Shown here piece after piece: positions 26,565-36,510 of a stretch of DNA of 64,000 bases. The notes under the pieces were generated by a model. That model was not told the origin of the DNA, did not search any database, and saw only the letters and a list, made by a program, of their open reading frames with translations. The position numbers and the translations under genes are program-made. Numbering within the stretch: position 1 is the stretch's first letter; every line of letters begins with the position of its first letter. This DNA comes from Candidatus Sulfurimonas marisnigri (GTDB lineage: Bacteria; Campylobacterota; Campylobacteria; Campylobacterales; Sulfurimonadaceae): assembly GCF_015265475.1 (NCBI RefSeq), contig NZ_CP054493.1, positions 1,178,001 to 1,242,000 on the forward strand, given 5' to 3'.

Positions 26565-28090
26565 GTAACCACAATAATATTTCTGAATTAAAAAAGTTGA
26601 CAAAAGACTTAACAATTTTATATGTAGAAGATGATGATCAAATTAGAAAAAGTACAGCAGAAATTTTTTCGCACCTAGTACAAACAGTACATGTAGTGGT
26701 TGATGGGCAAGAGGGATTAGACCTTTATAAGGAGTATTTTTCAGATAATGGTAAATATTATGATATTGTAATAAGTGATATTCAGATGCCGCGTGTTGAT
26801 GGTATTTCTATGAGTAAAATGATTTTAGAATTAAATAAAAAACAAAAAATCATTTTAATATCTGCACATGATGAACATATGCTTGAAGCAATCAATATGG
26901 GCATTGAAGGTTTTATTCAAAAGCCTTTAAAAAGTCAACAAGTTTTTGACGTATTAAAAAAAGTATCTTTAAACTTTCATTCTGATGATATTCAATATTT
27001 TAATGTACTTACTGAGGCTTCGATTATATCGAAATCAGATACAAAAGGTGTAATTACTTATGTAAATGATAATTTTTGTAAAATTACTGGATATTTAAGA
27101 GAAGAGATGCTCGGTCATCCGCATAGTATTTTCAAGCATCCAAATAACTCTGATGAAATTTATAAAGACTTGTGGGACACTATCTCTTCTGGTAAAATAT
27201 GGAGAGACCGAATGGTAAATCTAAATAAAGATGGTTCTGAGTTTATTGCTGAAACTACGATAATACCACTCCTTGGCAGCAACGGAAGTATTAAAGAGTA
27301 TATGGCAATTAGAAATGATGTTACAGAAGTGGTTCACTTTAAGAGAAAAATCTTCTTAGAAGAGCAGGAAAAAGCAAAACGAATTAAAGTTGCAGAGGCA
27401 CAAAAATCTTTCCTTGTTGTGTTTACGCATGAACTTAAAACACCACTAAATGCTATTATTAATTTTACGAAATATGTAAAAAAACAGATAGAGTTGCCTA
27501 AAGAGTTAAATAAAGAAAAGCTCTCAAGCTTACTTGATTCTGTTTTGAGTAATGCAAACGATATGCTTGAAAATGTCACACAAATATTAGAGGTGTCTAA
27601 GTTAAATGCACATAAACTAACCTACAATTACTCAGTATTTAATGCAAAGGATATTGTTTCTGAAGTAATGAAAAGATATAATTCACTTATAACAGAAAAG
27701 AATATCAAAGTTGTATATGATATGCCAGATGATGTTCTAATAAGTAATGATATATTTCGCGTTAAACAGATTTTCTCAAATATAGTTTCAAACGCTATTA
27801 AGTACGGAAATAGTGAGATTAAAATTTCTATTTCAAATAAAGAACATTCAACAATTTCAGTAGAAGACAATGGGCCTGGAATAAAAGATAAAGATGCTAT
27901 ATTTAACCTTTATTCTCAAGAAGATGATGGACTATTAGAGAGAAAAAGTCAAGGTACTGGAGTTGGTCTATACTTTGTTAAACTTCTTTGTGCAGATTTA
28001 CATATTAGTTACAAAGTTGAAGATAGAGATGAAGGTTCTGGAACTAAATTCATTCTTATATTTAATGAAAAAAAAGAAAAAGGTGAATAA
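26561..28090 (+). CDS. Hybrid sensor histidine kinase: receiver, PAS, HisKA, HATPase
   Basis: 509 residues, soluble. Receiver at 15-135 with Asp73 (VISDIQMPRVDG), PAS at about 145-265 (ITYVNDNFCKITGY, GHPHSIFKHPN, ending in MAIRNDVTE), HisKA with His290 (FTHELKTPLNAI) and an ATPase with N box SNAIKYG and VEDNGPGI, GVGLYFVK. The order with the receiver first suggests it is controlled by phosphate from CheA or another kinase and senses a cytoplasmic signal through PAS. It starts within the stop of cheB. Confidence 0.92.
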   Translation: MSNHNNISELKKLTKDLTILYVEDDDQIRKSTAEIFSHLVQTVHVVVDGQEGLDLYKEYFSDNGKYYDIVISDIQMPRVDGISMSKMILELNKKQKIILISAHDEHMLEAINMGIEGFIQKPLKSQQVFDVLKKVSLNFHSDDIQYFNVLTEASIISKSDTKGVITYVNDNFCKITGYLREEMLGHPHSIFKHPNNSDEIYKDLWDTISSGKIWRDRMVNLNKDGSEFIAETTIIPLLGSNGSIKEYMAIRNDVTEVVHFKRKIFLEEQEKAKRIKVAEAQKSFLVVFTHELKTPLNAIINFTKYVKKQIELPKELNKEKLSSLLDSVLSNANDMLENVTQILEVSKLNAHKLTYNYSVFNAKDIVSEVMKRYNSLITEKNIKVVYDMPDDVLISNDIFRVKQIFSNIVSNAIKYGNSEIKISISNKEHSTISVEDNGPGIKDKDAIFNLYSQEDDGLLERKSQGTGVGLYFVKLLCADLHISYKVEDRDEGSGTKFILIFNEKKEKGE

Positions 28091-28092
28091 AG

Positions 28093-29385
28093 ATGAAAAT
28101 ATTAATTGTTGATGACAATAGAGATAATAGAATGACAGTTGAACTTCTATTGGAAGAGTTTGAGAATATAGAAACTTCTGAAGCCAAAGATGGTCAAGAA
28201 GCTGTTGATATGTGTAAAAATAAGCATTATGATATAATTTTCATGGATATTATGATGCCCAATGTTGACGGTATTAAGGCAACAAAAATTATAAAAGCGT
28301 TTGATAAAAAGGTGATGATACTAGCACTAAGTGCTTTAGATGATGATGAGTCAAAAAATCAAATGCTTTCTAATGGTGCGGAAGACTATATTGTTAAGCC
28401 CATAGAAAGTGGGCTTTTTCATCAAAGAATGAAAAATTACTTGCAAATTGTAGAGCTTCGTAAACGAAAGTTATACAACATAAATGCCACTAATGCTTTT
28501 ACTGAAGAAATCTACTCAAGAACTATGGTATTTAACATTTCAACATTACAGTCATTATCTGAATTATGGGACTATTATTTAAATAACTCTTATTATCAAA
28601 TAGAAAGCCTGGAAGATTGCATTAGAATGATATATGCTTATGGACAATTAATTTTAAAAAAAGACAATACGTTTACTATTGTCGCTGAAGAGAATGATGA
28701 TAATTTATATTTAACACTCACCCCTCTAGATGTTATAGGCGAATTGGTTATACAAAGAACATTAGTAAAAAACTATAGTTCTGCTGTTTTTATTCTTAAA
28801 GATAAAGAACTCTCTTTTCGTCTTCCAAAAGCAAAACCAATTACTATTGAGAAAGTTGAAAAGATTGAAGTTACTGATTATCAACAAGATATTTTAGCTA
28901 AGGTACATTTTGATAAAACTACAGCAGTAGAATATGTAGACAACACAGCAGTTTATGTTATTGACAAAATAGAAATTCTTGAGAACACACTACGAGAAGT
29001 TGAAGTCAAAGCAATTGACTTTGAGAAAGATGCCAAAAAGAATACTTTATTTGAGATTACAGAGTTATTTATGGAATATATACATGTTGTTGAAGAGCTG
29101 ATGGAGTTTGAACATTTTGCATATGCACTTAAAACACTTAATGAGTTTATGAGAAATTTAGATATTGAACATGTTGACCCTGCTGATCATAAAAAGTTTG
29201 CTCTTTTATTTATACTTCTTTTAGATGATATCGGAGAGTGGAGAAATAATATATTCATTAAGCAAGAAGCAAACGATGTTCATTATCTTGACTCTTCACT
29301 TTTAAGCTCTTGTCTGCAATTGCAGTCTATATTTGAGAAAAAAGAAGTTTCTCAGCAAGACGAAGATGATTTTGAGCTATTTTAA
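28093..29385 (+). CDS. Response regulator with a large C-terminal domain of unknown function
   Basis: 430 residues. The receiver (1-120) has Asp7, Asp8, Asp52 (FMDIMMPNVDG) and Lys in YIVKPIE. The remaining 300 residues are not recognised: an alpha/beta part (about 140-265) and a helical C-terminus with LFMEYIHVVEELMEFEHFAYAL that could be a dimerisation or four-helix module. It starts 2 bases after the hybrid kinase, its likely partner. No DNA-binding, GGDEF or HD motif is visible. Confidence 0.85.
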   Translation: MKILIVDDNRDNRMTVELLLEEFENIETSEAKDGQEAVDMCKNKHYDIIFMDIMMPNVDGIKATKIIKAFDKKVMILALSALDDDESKNQMLSNGAEDYIVKPIESGLFHQRMKNYLQIVELRKRKLYNINATNAFTEEIYSRTMVFNISTLQSLSELWDYYLNNSYYQIESLEDCIRMIYAYGQLILKKDNTFTIVAEENDDNLYLTLTPLDVIGELVIQRTLVKNYSSAVFILKDKELSFRLPKAKPITIEKVEKIEVTDYQQDILAKVHFDKTTAVEYVDNTAVYVIDKIEILENTLREVEVKAIDFEKDAKKNTLFEITELFMEYIHVVEELMEFEHFAYALKTLNEFMRNLDIEHVDPADHKKFALLFILLLDDIGEWRNNIFIKQEANDVHYLDSSLLSSCLQLQSIFEKKEVSQQDEDDFELF

Positions 29386-29407
29386 AGTATTTAGGTAATA
29401 ATTATAT

Positions 29408-30814
29408 ATGAAAAAAATTCTTATCATAAGTGATGGAGACATTGGGGATCATTTTATACATAGAACAATTGATACGTATTCAAGTGAAAATATCTACTAT
29501 GTAGTTCAGAGAAAAGCTAAAGAATACAAAGGTGCAAATCCAAAACGTTTTAAGTTTTATGAGTTTGATTCAACAAGTTTATACAAACTATCAAACCTTC
29601 TGAAAATGGACTTTATTCAAGTTGTTATAACTATGGAAAATCTACTTGATGTTGAAAATACGATTAAAAATATTAGAACTATAAAAAAACAACTTAGAGT
29701 TATTGTTCTAAGCAGATGGAATTTGATTAATAAGGATCCAAACGTTCTTTTAATAAACTCAAATGAAATTTTAGCATCAAGACTTCTTGATTATTTACCT
29801 AATGTTCCAGTTATTGCCCAGAATGTTGGGATGGGAGAGGGTGAAATAATGGAAGTGCTGGTTCCATTTGGAAGCTCATTTGTATATAGACACATAGGTG
29901 TAATTGAGCAAAAGAATTGGCGAATAGTAGCAATTTATAGAAACAGAGAATTAGTTATGCCAAATCGTCGCAGAATGATTCAGCCAAATGACTTACTCCT
30001 TTTAGTTGGAGACCCTACAGTTTTAAAATCAGTTTACCGTGCAATTAAAAGAGAACTTGGACAGTTTCCTGAGCCATTTGGGTCTAATCTTTACATCTAT
30101 ATTGATATGAATATTGTCAATTTGGAAACTATAGAAAATTTTGTAAAAATGGCAGTTTTTACATATAAAAAATTAAACCATAAACTATTTATAAAAATAG
30201 TAAACCCTAACAATATATCTATCATTTGGAAGATTAAAGAATATATGGATGATGATATCATGGTAGATATAGATTATAATAGTTTAAATTTAAAAGAGAG
30301 TTTTTTCAGTGATATTAAGACTCACCATATTGGATTAGTTATTGTATCTAGAGAGATGTTTAAAAATTATCATATGAGACAAACTCTCTATGAAGCACAT
30401 GTTCCTGTTCTTAAAATTGCTGATAAAACTTTCTCTTCAGTTAAGGATGCAGTTATAATTTTGAGTGATAACCGTGATATAGAAAAAATTTCATCTACAA
30501 TATTTGATATATCTGAGCAGATGAATTTTAATATAGAACTTTATAACTATACGAATGAACACCAAGATGCAAAAGAGCAGGTAATAGAACACTATTATAA
30601 TTTATCAACAATTTTTTCAAAAAATATAAAAGTTATTAAAGAGAGTGAAAATCCTATTAAAATTTTAAAACAAAAAGATGATTTTATTCAGCTTTTACCG
30701 TTTACAAGAAAGTTAACTAAAAGACGAATTTATTCTCTTCTCTCAACTGATAGTGAAAAACTATACCATAAACTTGATGATTATCATCAGATTTTTATTC
30801 CTGTGCAGATTTGA
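29408..30814 (+). CDS. TrkA/RCK-like protein (COG3400 type)
   Basis: 468 residues. The N-terminal third has an alpha/beta fold starting MKKILIISDGDIGDHFI, a variant of a nucleotide-binding start. Residues about 135-215 form a TrkA-C-like domain (EGEIMEVLVPFGSSFVYRHI, VAIYRNRELVMPNRRRMIQPND and LLLLVGDP, each segment in turn). The rest is a second alpha/beta region of unknown role. It may gate a potassium or other ion transporter, but no channel gene is adjacent. It follows the chemotaxis cluster by 22 bases. Confidence 0.75.
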   Translation: MKKILIISDGDIGDHFIHRTIDTYSSENIYYVVQRKAKEYKGANPKRFKFYEFDSTSLYKLSNLLKMDFIQVVITMENLLDVENTIKNIRTIKKQLRVIVLSRWNLINKDPNVLLINSNEILASRLLDYLPNVPVIAQNVGMGEGEIMEVLVPFGSSFVYRHIGVIEQKNWRIVAIYRNRELVMPNRRRMIQPNDLLLLVGDPTVLKSVYRAIKRELGQFPEPFGSNLYIYIDMNIVNLETIENFVKMAVFTYKKLNHKLFIKIVNPNNISIIWKIKEYMDDDIMVDIDYNSLNLKESFFSDIKTHHIGLVIVSREMFKNYHMRQTLYEAHVPVLKIADKTFSSVKDAVIILSDNRDIEKISSTIFDISEQMNFNIELYNYTNEHQDAKEQVIEHYYNLSTIFSKNIKVIKESENPIKILKQKDDFIQLLPFTRKLTKRRIYSLLSTDSEKLYHKLDDYHQIFIPVQI

Positions 30815-30866
30815 GATAGAAATTTATCAAAATATTAGTTTGTTTTAAGTATTATATATCCAATTA

Positions 30867-30872
30867 TATAAT
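30867..30872 (+). promoter_or_regulatory. Probable -10 element of the aroB operon
   Basis: TATAAT 20 bases before the aroB start in the 77-base gap after the RCK-like gene. Inference only; the gap is AT rich and other hexamers are possible. Confidence 0.4.
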
Positions 30873-30891
30873 ATACAAATCTGGATAAACA

Positions 30892-31941
30892 ATGCAAGTA
30901 AATATAGCTCTTAAAAAAGTTGTTGACAACTCATACGATATAACAATAAATACTCTCCCAACACTTCATCTTGACACTAAAGTAGCAATCGTAACTAATG
31001 AAACAGTCTCTGCTATTCATTTAGAATATTTACTAACAAAGGTTTCTGCAAAAGAGCTACATGTAGTAACTTTAAAAGATGGTGAAAAATATAAAAATCA
31101 AGAGAGTATAGATACAATTTTAGAGTCATTATTTGAAAATCGTTTTAATCGCAAATCTATCTTGATTGCTTTTGGCGGTGGTGTAATTGGAGATATGACT
31201 GGTTTTGCTGCAAGTATATATCAGAGAGGTATAGATTTTATTCAGATTCCAACAACTCTTCTTTCTCAAGTTGATGCTAGCGTTGGTGGGAAAACCGGAA
31301 TGAATAATAAGTATGGGAAAAACCTTGTTGGAGCATTTCATCAGCCCAAAGCTGTATATATTGACCCATATTTTTTAACAACACTTCCATCTCGCGAATT
31401 TAGTGCTGGTGTCGCTGAAATAGTGAAAATGGCAGTGACTTTTAATAAAGATTTTTTTGAATTTTTAGAGTGTTCTGATCTTAATAACCCTGAAGTTTTA
31501 CAAGAAGTTATAAAACAAGCAGTTTCAACAAAAGCAGATGTTGTGACTAAAGATGAAAAAGAGCACGGAATACGTGCAGCCCTTAACTATGGACATACTT
31601 TTGGACATGTAATAGAAAATGAAACAAAATATAAAAAATATCTACATGGTGAAGCTGTAGCTATTGGCATGGTTATGGCAAATGATGTAGCTGTAAAAAT
31701 GAATCTTATGAGTGAAAAAGAAGCTGCACGAGTAAAAGCACTGCTAGAAAAATATAATCTACCAACTTCATACAAAATAGAAAACTCTCGCAGTTTTTAT
31801 GAAGCATTTTTCTTAGATAAAAAAAGCTCTGATTCTGCGATAACATTCATTATTCCTATAGGAATTGGAAATGTAACAATTACAGACAAAGTAGACATAG
31901 GAACAATCATGTGTGTTTTAAACAAGTTTGGAGAATCTTAA
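30892..31941 (+). CDS. aroB: 3-dehydroquinate synthase
   Basis: 349 residues. NAD-binding FGGGVIGDMTGFAAS, then IPTTLLSQVDASVGGKTGMNN (in two steps around residues 120-140), NLVGAFHQP, and the metal ligands in ALNYGHTFGHVIE and LHGEAVAIGM. It converts DAHP to 3-dehydroquinate, the second step of the shikimate pathway, in the cytoplasm. Its stop overlaps the next ATG (TAATG). Confidence 0.97.
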   Translation: MQVNIALKKVVDNSYDITINTLPTLHLDTKVAIVTNETVSAIHLEYLLTKVSAKELHVVTLKDGEKYKNQESIDTILESLFENRFNRKSILIAFGGGVIGDMTGFAASIYQRGIDFIQIPTTLLSQVDASVGGKTGMNNKYGKNLVGAFHQPKAVYIDPYFLTTLPSREFSAGVAEIVKMAVTFNKDFFEFLECSDLNNPEVLQEVIKQAVSTKADVVTKDEKEHGIRAALNYGHTFGHVIENETKYKKYLHGEAVAIGMVMANDVAVKMNLMSEKEAARVKALLEKYNLPTSYKIENSRSFYEAFFLDKKSSDSAITFIIPIGIGNVTITDKVDIGTIMCVLNKFGES

Positions 31942-33584
31942 TGAAGATAATATTTTTATATTTTCTATTAACTTCATCTTTGTTACTTGCTGAGAGTGTA
32001 GATAAAAGTATTGTTACAGACAAGCAGGAGATTCTAAAACAAGAGCTTGAAAAAGAGGATCTTAAAAAAGAAAAAATAGCTGAATATGTTTTAGAATTGG
32101 AGAATCTTGAAGTAAATATAGAAAATAAAGATAGTGTTTGGACGAAAAGTTATGCCTCTTATTTAACATCTTTAGAAGTTAGAGAAAGTTTGGAGAAGAT
32201 TAAAAAAAGAATAGATTTTTTACAAAGAAAAAGAAAAAAATCTGTTACTCAAAAAGATGAGTTAGATGCACTTGTATCAAAAGAGAAAATTTTAACATCG
32301 CAAATAGAAAAACTAAAGAAAAAAGACAGCTCTCCTTTTGCAAATATTTTAACTCCACCTAGTATCGATGAAACTGTAGTAATTACAAACCCATTTGATA
32401 TATTTACTGGAATCTCTTTGATTAAAACAGTGGAAAAAGACTACAGTGAATATGTGCTGCAAAAAGATGAGTTAAGTGAACTGATATCATTATTAAGATT
32501 GCAGATATCTATCTATAAAGAGATAGAAGCTATAGATACTGATGGTAAATATAAAGAAGCAGCAAAGAGAAAATCAAAGCAACTAGAGAGATTTGAGACA
32601 GCACTTGATACTATGAGTGTTACCTCTGAGGTTTATCAAAAAAGATTAGAAATTGTAGAGATAAATATTAATAAAGCTATTGAAGTTCAAATGCTGAAAA
32701 TTGTAAGAATAGGTGTTATAGTTTTAGTTGTTTTTATTATATTTTTTCTCCTTAAATTGATTGTTAAAAAATATATAACTGACAATGAACGATTTTATAT
32801 GGCAAATAAAATTATTACATTTGCAAATTTTACGTTAATAATTTTAATTCTATTTTTTAATTATATTGAAAATGTCGCATACTTGGTTACAATACTTGGG
32901 TTCGCCTCAGCCGGTATCGCTATTGCTATGAAAGATTGGTTTATGAGCATCTTGGGATGGCTTGTAATAGTCTTTGGCGGGAGCATTCATGTTGGAGATA
33001 GAATTCGCGTAGATATGGACGGAATGAAGTATGTTGGTGATGTTATGGATATTTCACTTCTTCGAATGACGATACTTGAAGATATTACGCTGACATCTGT
33101 TATGCAAAATAGAAGAGCGGGAAGAATTATTTTTGTACCAAATAATTATGTCTTTACAAGAATGATTGCAAACTACACTCACAGCACACTTAAAACTGTT
33201 TGGGATGGTGTAAATATCACTATATCATTTGATTCAAATCATAAAAAAGCGATGCAAATCTGTAAAGAGATAACTAAAAAATACTCTAAAGGTTATACCG
33301 ATATAACTAGAAAACAGTTAAATAAACTGAGAAACCAGTATAGTCTTAAAAATACAAATGTTGAACCCAGGATTTTTTCATTTATTGAACAAAATGGTAT
33401 ATCAATTGATGCATGGTATTTGACGAACGCTTATGCAACTCTTACTTTAAGAAGTGTAATATCTGTTGAGATAGTTGATGCTTTTAATGCTGAAGATGAT
33501 ATTACTATTGCATACCCAACTCAAAAACTACATGTAGAAACAGTTAGAAAAAAACCACCTTTTGATGAAAATGAAGTTGTATAG
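31941..33584 (+). CDS. MscS-family mechanosensitive ion channel with periplasmic coiled coil
   Basis: 547 residues from the ATG at 31941, placed by GGAG in the end of aroB; a longer in-frame start inside aroB was discarded. Signal peptide 1-18, then a long coiled coil (20-230), three membrane segments (about 252-275, 290-310, 315-340) and the MscS pore and beta domain: GFASAGIAIAMKDWFMSIL, GGSIHVGDRIRV, then VPNNYVFTRMI. The large periplasmic coil sets it apart from short MscS. It is directly followed by mtaB. Confidence 0.9.
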   Translation: MKIIFLYFLLTSSLLLAESVDKSIVTDKQEILKQELEKEDLKKEKIAEYVLELENLEVNIENKDSVWTKSYASYLTSLEVRESLEKIKKRIDFLQRKRKKSVTQKDELDALVSKEKILTSQIEKLKKKDSSPFANILTPPSIDETVVITNPFDIFTGISLIKTVEKDYSEYVLQKDELSELISLLRLQISIYKEIEAIDTDGKYKEAAKRKSKQLERFETALDTMSVTSEVYQKRLEIVEININKAIEVQMLKIVRIGVIVLVVFIIFFLLKLIVKKYITDNERFYMANKIITFANFTLIILILFFNYIENVAYLVTILGFASAGIAIAMKDWFMSILGWLVIVFGGSIHVGDRIRVDMDGMKYVGDVMDISLLRMTILEDITLTSVMQNRRAGRIIFVPNNYVFTRMIANYTHSTLKTVWDGVNITISFDSNHKKAMQICKEITKKYSKGYTDITRKQLNKLRNQYSLKNTNVEPRIFSFIEQNGISIDAWYLTNAYATLTLRSVISVEIVDAFNAEDDITIAYPTQKLHVETVRKKPPFDENEVV

Positions 33585-34832
33585 ATGAAAAAAAAGGTTT
33601 ATTTTAAAACTTTTGGTTGCAGAACTAACCTTTATGACTCTCAGGTTATGATGGGTGCTATGCAAGATTATGATGTTACAGAGATTGAAAGTGAAGCCGA
33701 TGTTGTTGTAATAAATTCGTGCACTGTAACTAATGGAGCCGATTCTCATGTTCGTTCATATCTATCACATGTAGAAAAAAGCAGTGGTGCTAAAGTTTTC
33801 TTAACAGGTTGCGGAGCACATACAAAAGGTGAAAAACTACTTACTCAGGGAAGGGTTCAAGGGGTATTTGGTCAAAGTGAAAAATTGAAAATAGATTCAA
33901 TGTTGAGTAAAGATAAACCTTTTTACGAGCCTGGTGATTTAAACCATATTGATGAAGCAGTTGTTGATGATTTTGTCGGAATGAGCAGGGCGTTTATAAA
34001 AATTCAAGAGGGGTGTAGTTTTCGCTGTTCTTACTGCATTATCCCATTTGTACGTGGTGATGCAAGAAGTATGGATGAGGATAGAATTTTAGAGCAAATC
34101 AGAAGCCTAGCTCTAAACGGTTTTGGTGAATTTATCTTAACTGGCACTAATGTTGGAAGCTATGGTCAAAAAACAGATAGTTCTCTCGCACTACTTATGA
34201 AAAAAATATCACAAATTCGCGGTGTCAGACGCATACGATTAGGGAGTGTTGAGCCTATTCAAATAACAGATGAGTTTAAAGAGATACTTGGTGAGCCTTG
34301 GCTTGAAAGGCATCTTCACATAGCGCTTCAACACACTTCTCCACAAATGTTAAAACATATGAATAGAAGGAATATCTACAAACAAGATAGAGAACTCTTT
34401 GAACTTTTAGCATCCAAAGGCTTTGCTATTGGTACTGACTTTATTACCGGTCATCCAGGTGAGAGTCAAGAGCTTTGGAATGAGGCTATGATAAATGTAA
34501 AAGATTTACCTCTTACTCATCTGCATGCTTTTACATATTCAAAAAGAGACGGTACTCCATCTGCTACAATGAAGCTAGAAGTTAACGGTAAAGTAGCAAA
34601 AGAGCGATTACATGAATTAGAGTCTATTGTTAAAGCAAAAAACCTAGAATTTAGAAAAGCTTTTAATGGCGAACTGGAAGTTTTAATAGAGAATGAAAAA
34701 GATGGTCTATATATTGGTTATGACCAATATTTTAATAAAATATCAGTAGAGTCCGATGAAGACCTTGTTGGTAATTGGCTAAGTATTAAAGATTATAAAA
34801 TAAAAAAGGAGTTTAATTATGCTAGAGTCTAA
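33585..34832 (+). CDS. mtaB: tRNA methylthiotransferase MtaB (t6A37 to ms2t6A37)
   Basis: 415 residues. The N-terminal UPF0004 domain has three cluster cysteines (FKTFGCRTN, INSCTVT, LTGCGAH); the radical SAM motif is EGCSFRCSYCIIPFVRG; a C-terminal TRAM-like part follows. The GCRTNLYDS form of the first motif marks the MtaB branch rather than MiaB or RimO. The enzyme methylthiolates t6A37 in ANN-decoding tRNAs. It starts on the base after the mscS stop. Confidence 0.92.
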   Translation: MKKKVYFKTFGCRTNLYDSQVMMGAMQDYDVTEIESEADVVVINSCTVTNGADSHVRSYLSHVEKSSGAKVFLTGCGAHTKGEKLLTQGRVQGVFGQSEKLKIDSMLSKDKPFYEPGDLNHIDEAVVDDFVGMSRAFIKIQEGCSFRCSYCIIPFVRGDARSMDEDRILEQIRSLALNGFGEFILTGTNVGSYGQKTDSSLALLMKKISQIRGVRRIRLGSVEPIQITDEFKEILGEPWLERHLHIALQHTSPQMLKHMNRRNIYKQDRELFELLASKGFAIGTDFITGHPGESQELWNEAMINVKDLPLTHLHAFTYSKRDGTPSATMKLEVNGKVAKERLHELESIVKAKNLEFRKAFNGELEVLIENEKDGLYIGYDQYFNKISVESDEDLVGNWLSIKDYKIKKEFNYARV

Positions 34833-36462
34833 GTCAAACAGAGTAGCTCTTTATGCATCAGCTTTTTTAGTGATTATCTTAGTTCTATTTGCAATGCTTA
34901 GAGATAATGCAGATAAAATAACTCTTAACGATGCAACTGAAATCCTGGATAACCATTTAGTTAAAAAAGTAGTTGTTTCTAAAGATTATGTTTACCTTAA
35001 AACAGATAAAGATTTTTACAAAATAGCATCATCCCAAGTTACTCCTAAGATGTTTATAGACTATCAAGTTGAAGTTGACAGTGGTTCAAATATAATTGTA
35101 TATCTACTTTTTTTAGTTTTATTTTTAGGTATAGGGAGCCTTGTGTTTAGGTGGCTTCAAAAAAGTCCACTAAAAATAGGTAGAAGTATACAAAAAGATT
35201 TATCTATTTCTGCTTATGAGACAACAAGACCAATTGAATCAACAAAAAGTGATGTTACCTTCAATGATATTGGCGGAATAAGTGATGTTAAAATAGAGCT
35301 GGAAGAGATTATAGATTTTATGAAAAACCCAAAACGGTATAAAACTTTTGGTGCAAGAATGCCAAGAGGTGTCCTTTTAGTTGGCCCTCCTGGTGTAGGT
35401 AAAACTATGATTGCCAAAGCCGTTGCTAATGAGGCAGGTGTGCCTTTTTACTATCAAAGTGGTGCCTCATTTGTACAAATATATGTTGGGATGGGTGCAA
35501 AAAGAGTTCATGAACTTTTCAGCGCTGCCAAAAACAATTCCCCATCTATTATATTTATAGATGAAATAGATGCAGTTGGTAAAACAAGAGATGGGCAAAG
35601 AAATGACGAAAGAGAAGCAACTCTCAATCAGCTTCTAACAGAGATGGATGGTTTTGAAAATTCCAGTGGAGTGATAGTAATAGCTGCTACCAATAAGATA
35701 GATATATTGGACTCTGCACTTCTTCGCGCAGGTAGATTTGACAGAAGAGTTTTTGTTGAGCTTCCGACAAAAAGGGAGAGAGAATCTATTTTATCAAAAT
35801 ATTTAGCTCAAATTCCCCACGAGCTAGATGTTAAGGCAATAGCAAATATGACAGTTGGATTCAATGGTGCATCTTTGGCTGCATTGGTAAATGAAGCAGC
35901 TCTTCTTTCAATAAGACAACATGATTTTCAAGTTACTATTGATCATTTTCATCACGTAAAAGATAAGGTTATGTTTGGAAAGAAAAAGCTTCAGATGTTA
36001 AGTGATAAACAAAAGGAGTATAGAGTAACTTATCAAGCGGCTAAAGTTACATGTGCTACTTACTTTAACTTGCCGTTTGAGAAGTTGATGCTCTCAAGTG
36101 AGAAACTAACCCCAAGAACAGACGATCCATTAATTAAACATGAATTGGAATCAAGAGTTAAGATGTTGTTAGCTGGCATGGTAGCCTGTGGCATTAAATT
36201 TAATGAGCATGCCAGTAGTGCAAAAGTTGATTTAGACGAAGCAAAAGAGATAGTTAATAAAATGCTTCAAGAGTATGGCATGGGTGAATCATTATTAGCT
36301 AAAGATAAAGAGCAAGAAATCTTTATGAGTAGACTTTATGATGAGACTAGGATTTTGTTAGAATCTTTATTGGAAGTTATAAATAAAGTTGAGAATGTTC
36401 TCTATGAGAGAGAAAGTATTACAAAGGAAGATGTTAAAATATTTATAGATAAATATTTATAG
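34819..36462 (+). CDS. FtsH-like membrane AAA ATPase with the zinc protease motif lost
   Basis: 547 residues with the FtsH layout: TM1 at about 10-27, a short periplasmic domain, TM2 at about 93-112, then AAA with Walker A GPPGVGKT, Walker B IIFIDEID, and RAGRFDRRV. In the peptidase region HEAGH is replaced by QAAKV (residues 406-410), although the later metal-ligand Asp (VDLDEA, Asp471) is still in place. It should bind and hydrolyse ATP but not cut proteins by the zinc mechanism. RBS AAGGAG lies before the ATG, which overlaps mtaB by 14 bases. Confidence 0.9.
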   Translation: MLESKSNRVALYASAFLVIILVLFAMLRDNADKITLNDATEILDNHLVKKVVVSKDYVYLKTDKDFYKIASSQVTPKMFIDYQVEVDSGSNIIVYLLFLVLFLGIGSLVFRWLQKSPLKIGRSIQKDLSISAYETTRPIESTKSDVTFNDIGGISDVKIELEEIIDFMKNPKRYKTFGARMPRGVLLVGPPGVGKTMIAKAVANEAGVPFYYQSGASFVQIYVGMGAKRVHELFSAAKNNSPSIIFIDEIDAVGKTRDGQRNDEREATLNQLLTEMDGFENSSGVIVIAATNKIDILDSALLRAGRFDRRVFVELPTKRERESILSKYLAQIPHELDVKAIANMTVGFNGASLAALVNEAALLSIRQHDFQVTIDHFHHVKDKVMFGKKKLQMLSDKQKEYRVTYQAAKVTCATYFNLPFEKLMLSSEKLTPRTDDPLIKHELESRVKMLLAGMVACGIKFNEHASSAKVDLDEAKEIVNKMLQEYGMGESLLAKDKEQEIFMSRLYDETRILLESLLEVINKVENVLYERESITKEDVKIFIDKYL

Positions 36463-36510
36463 ATAAATTGTTTTTAAGCAGAAAAAAACTTGTTTATTTG
36501 GGGGTGTATT

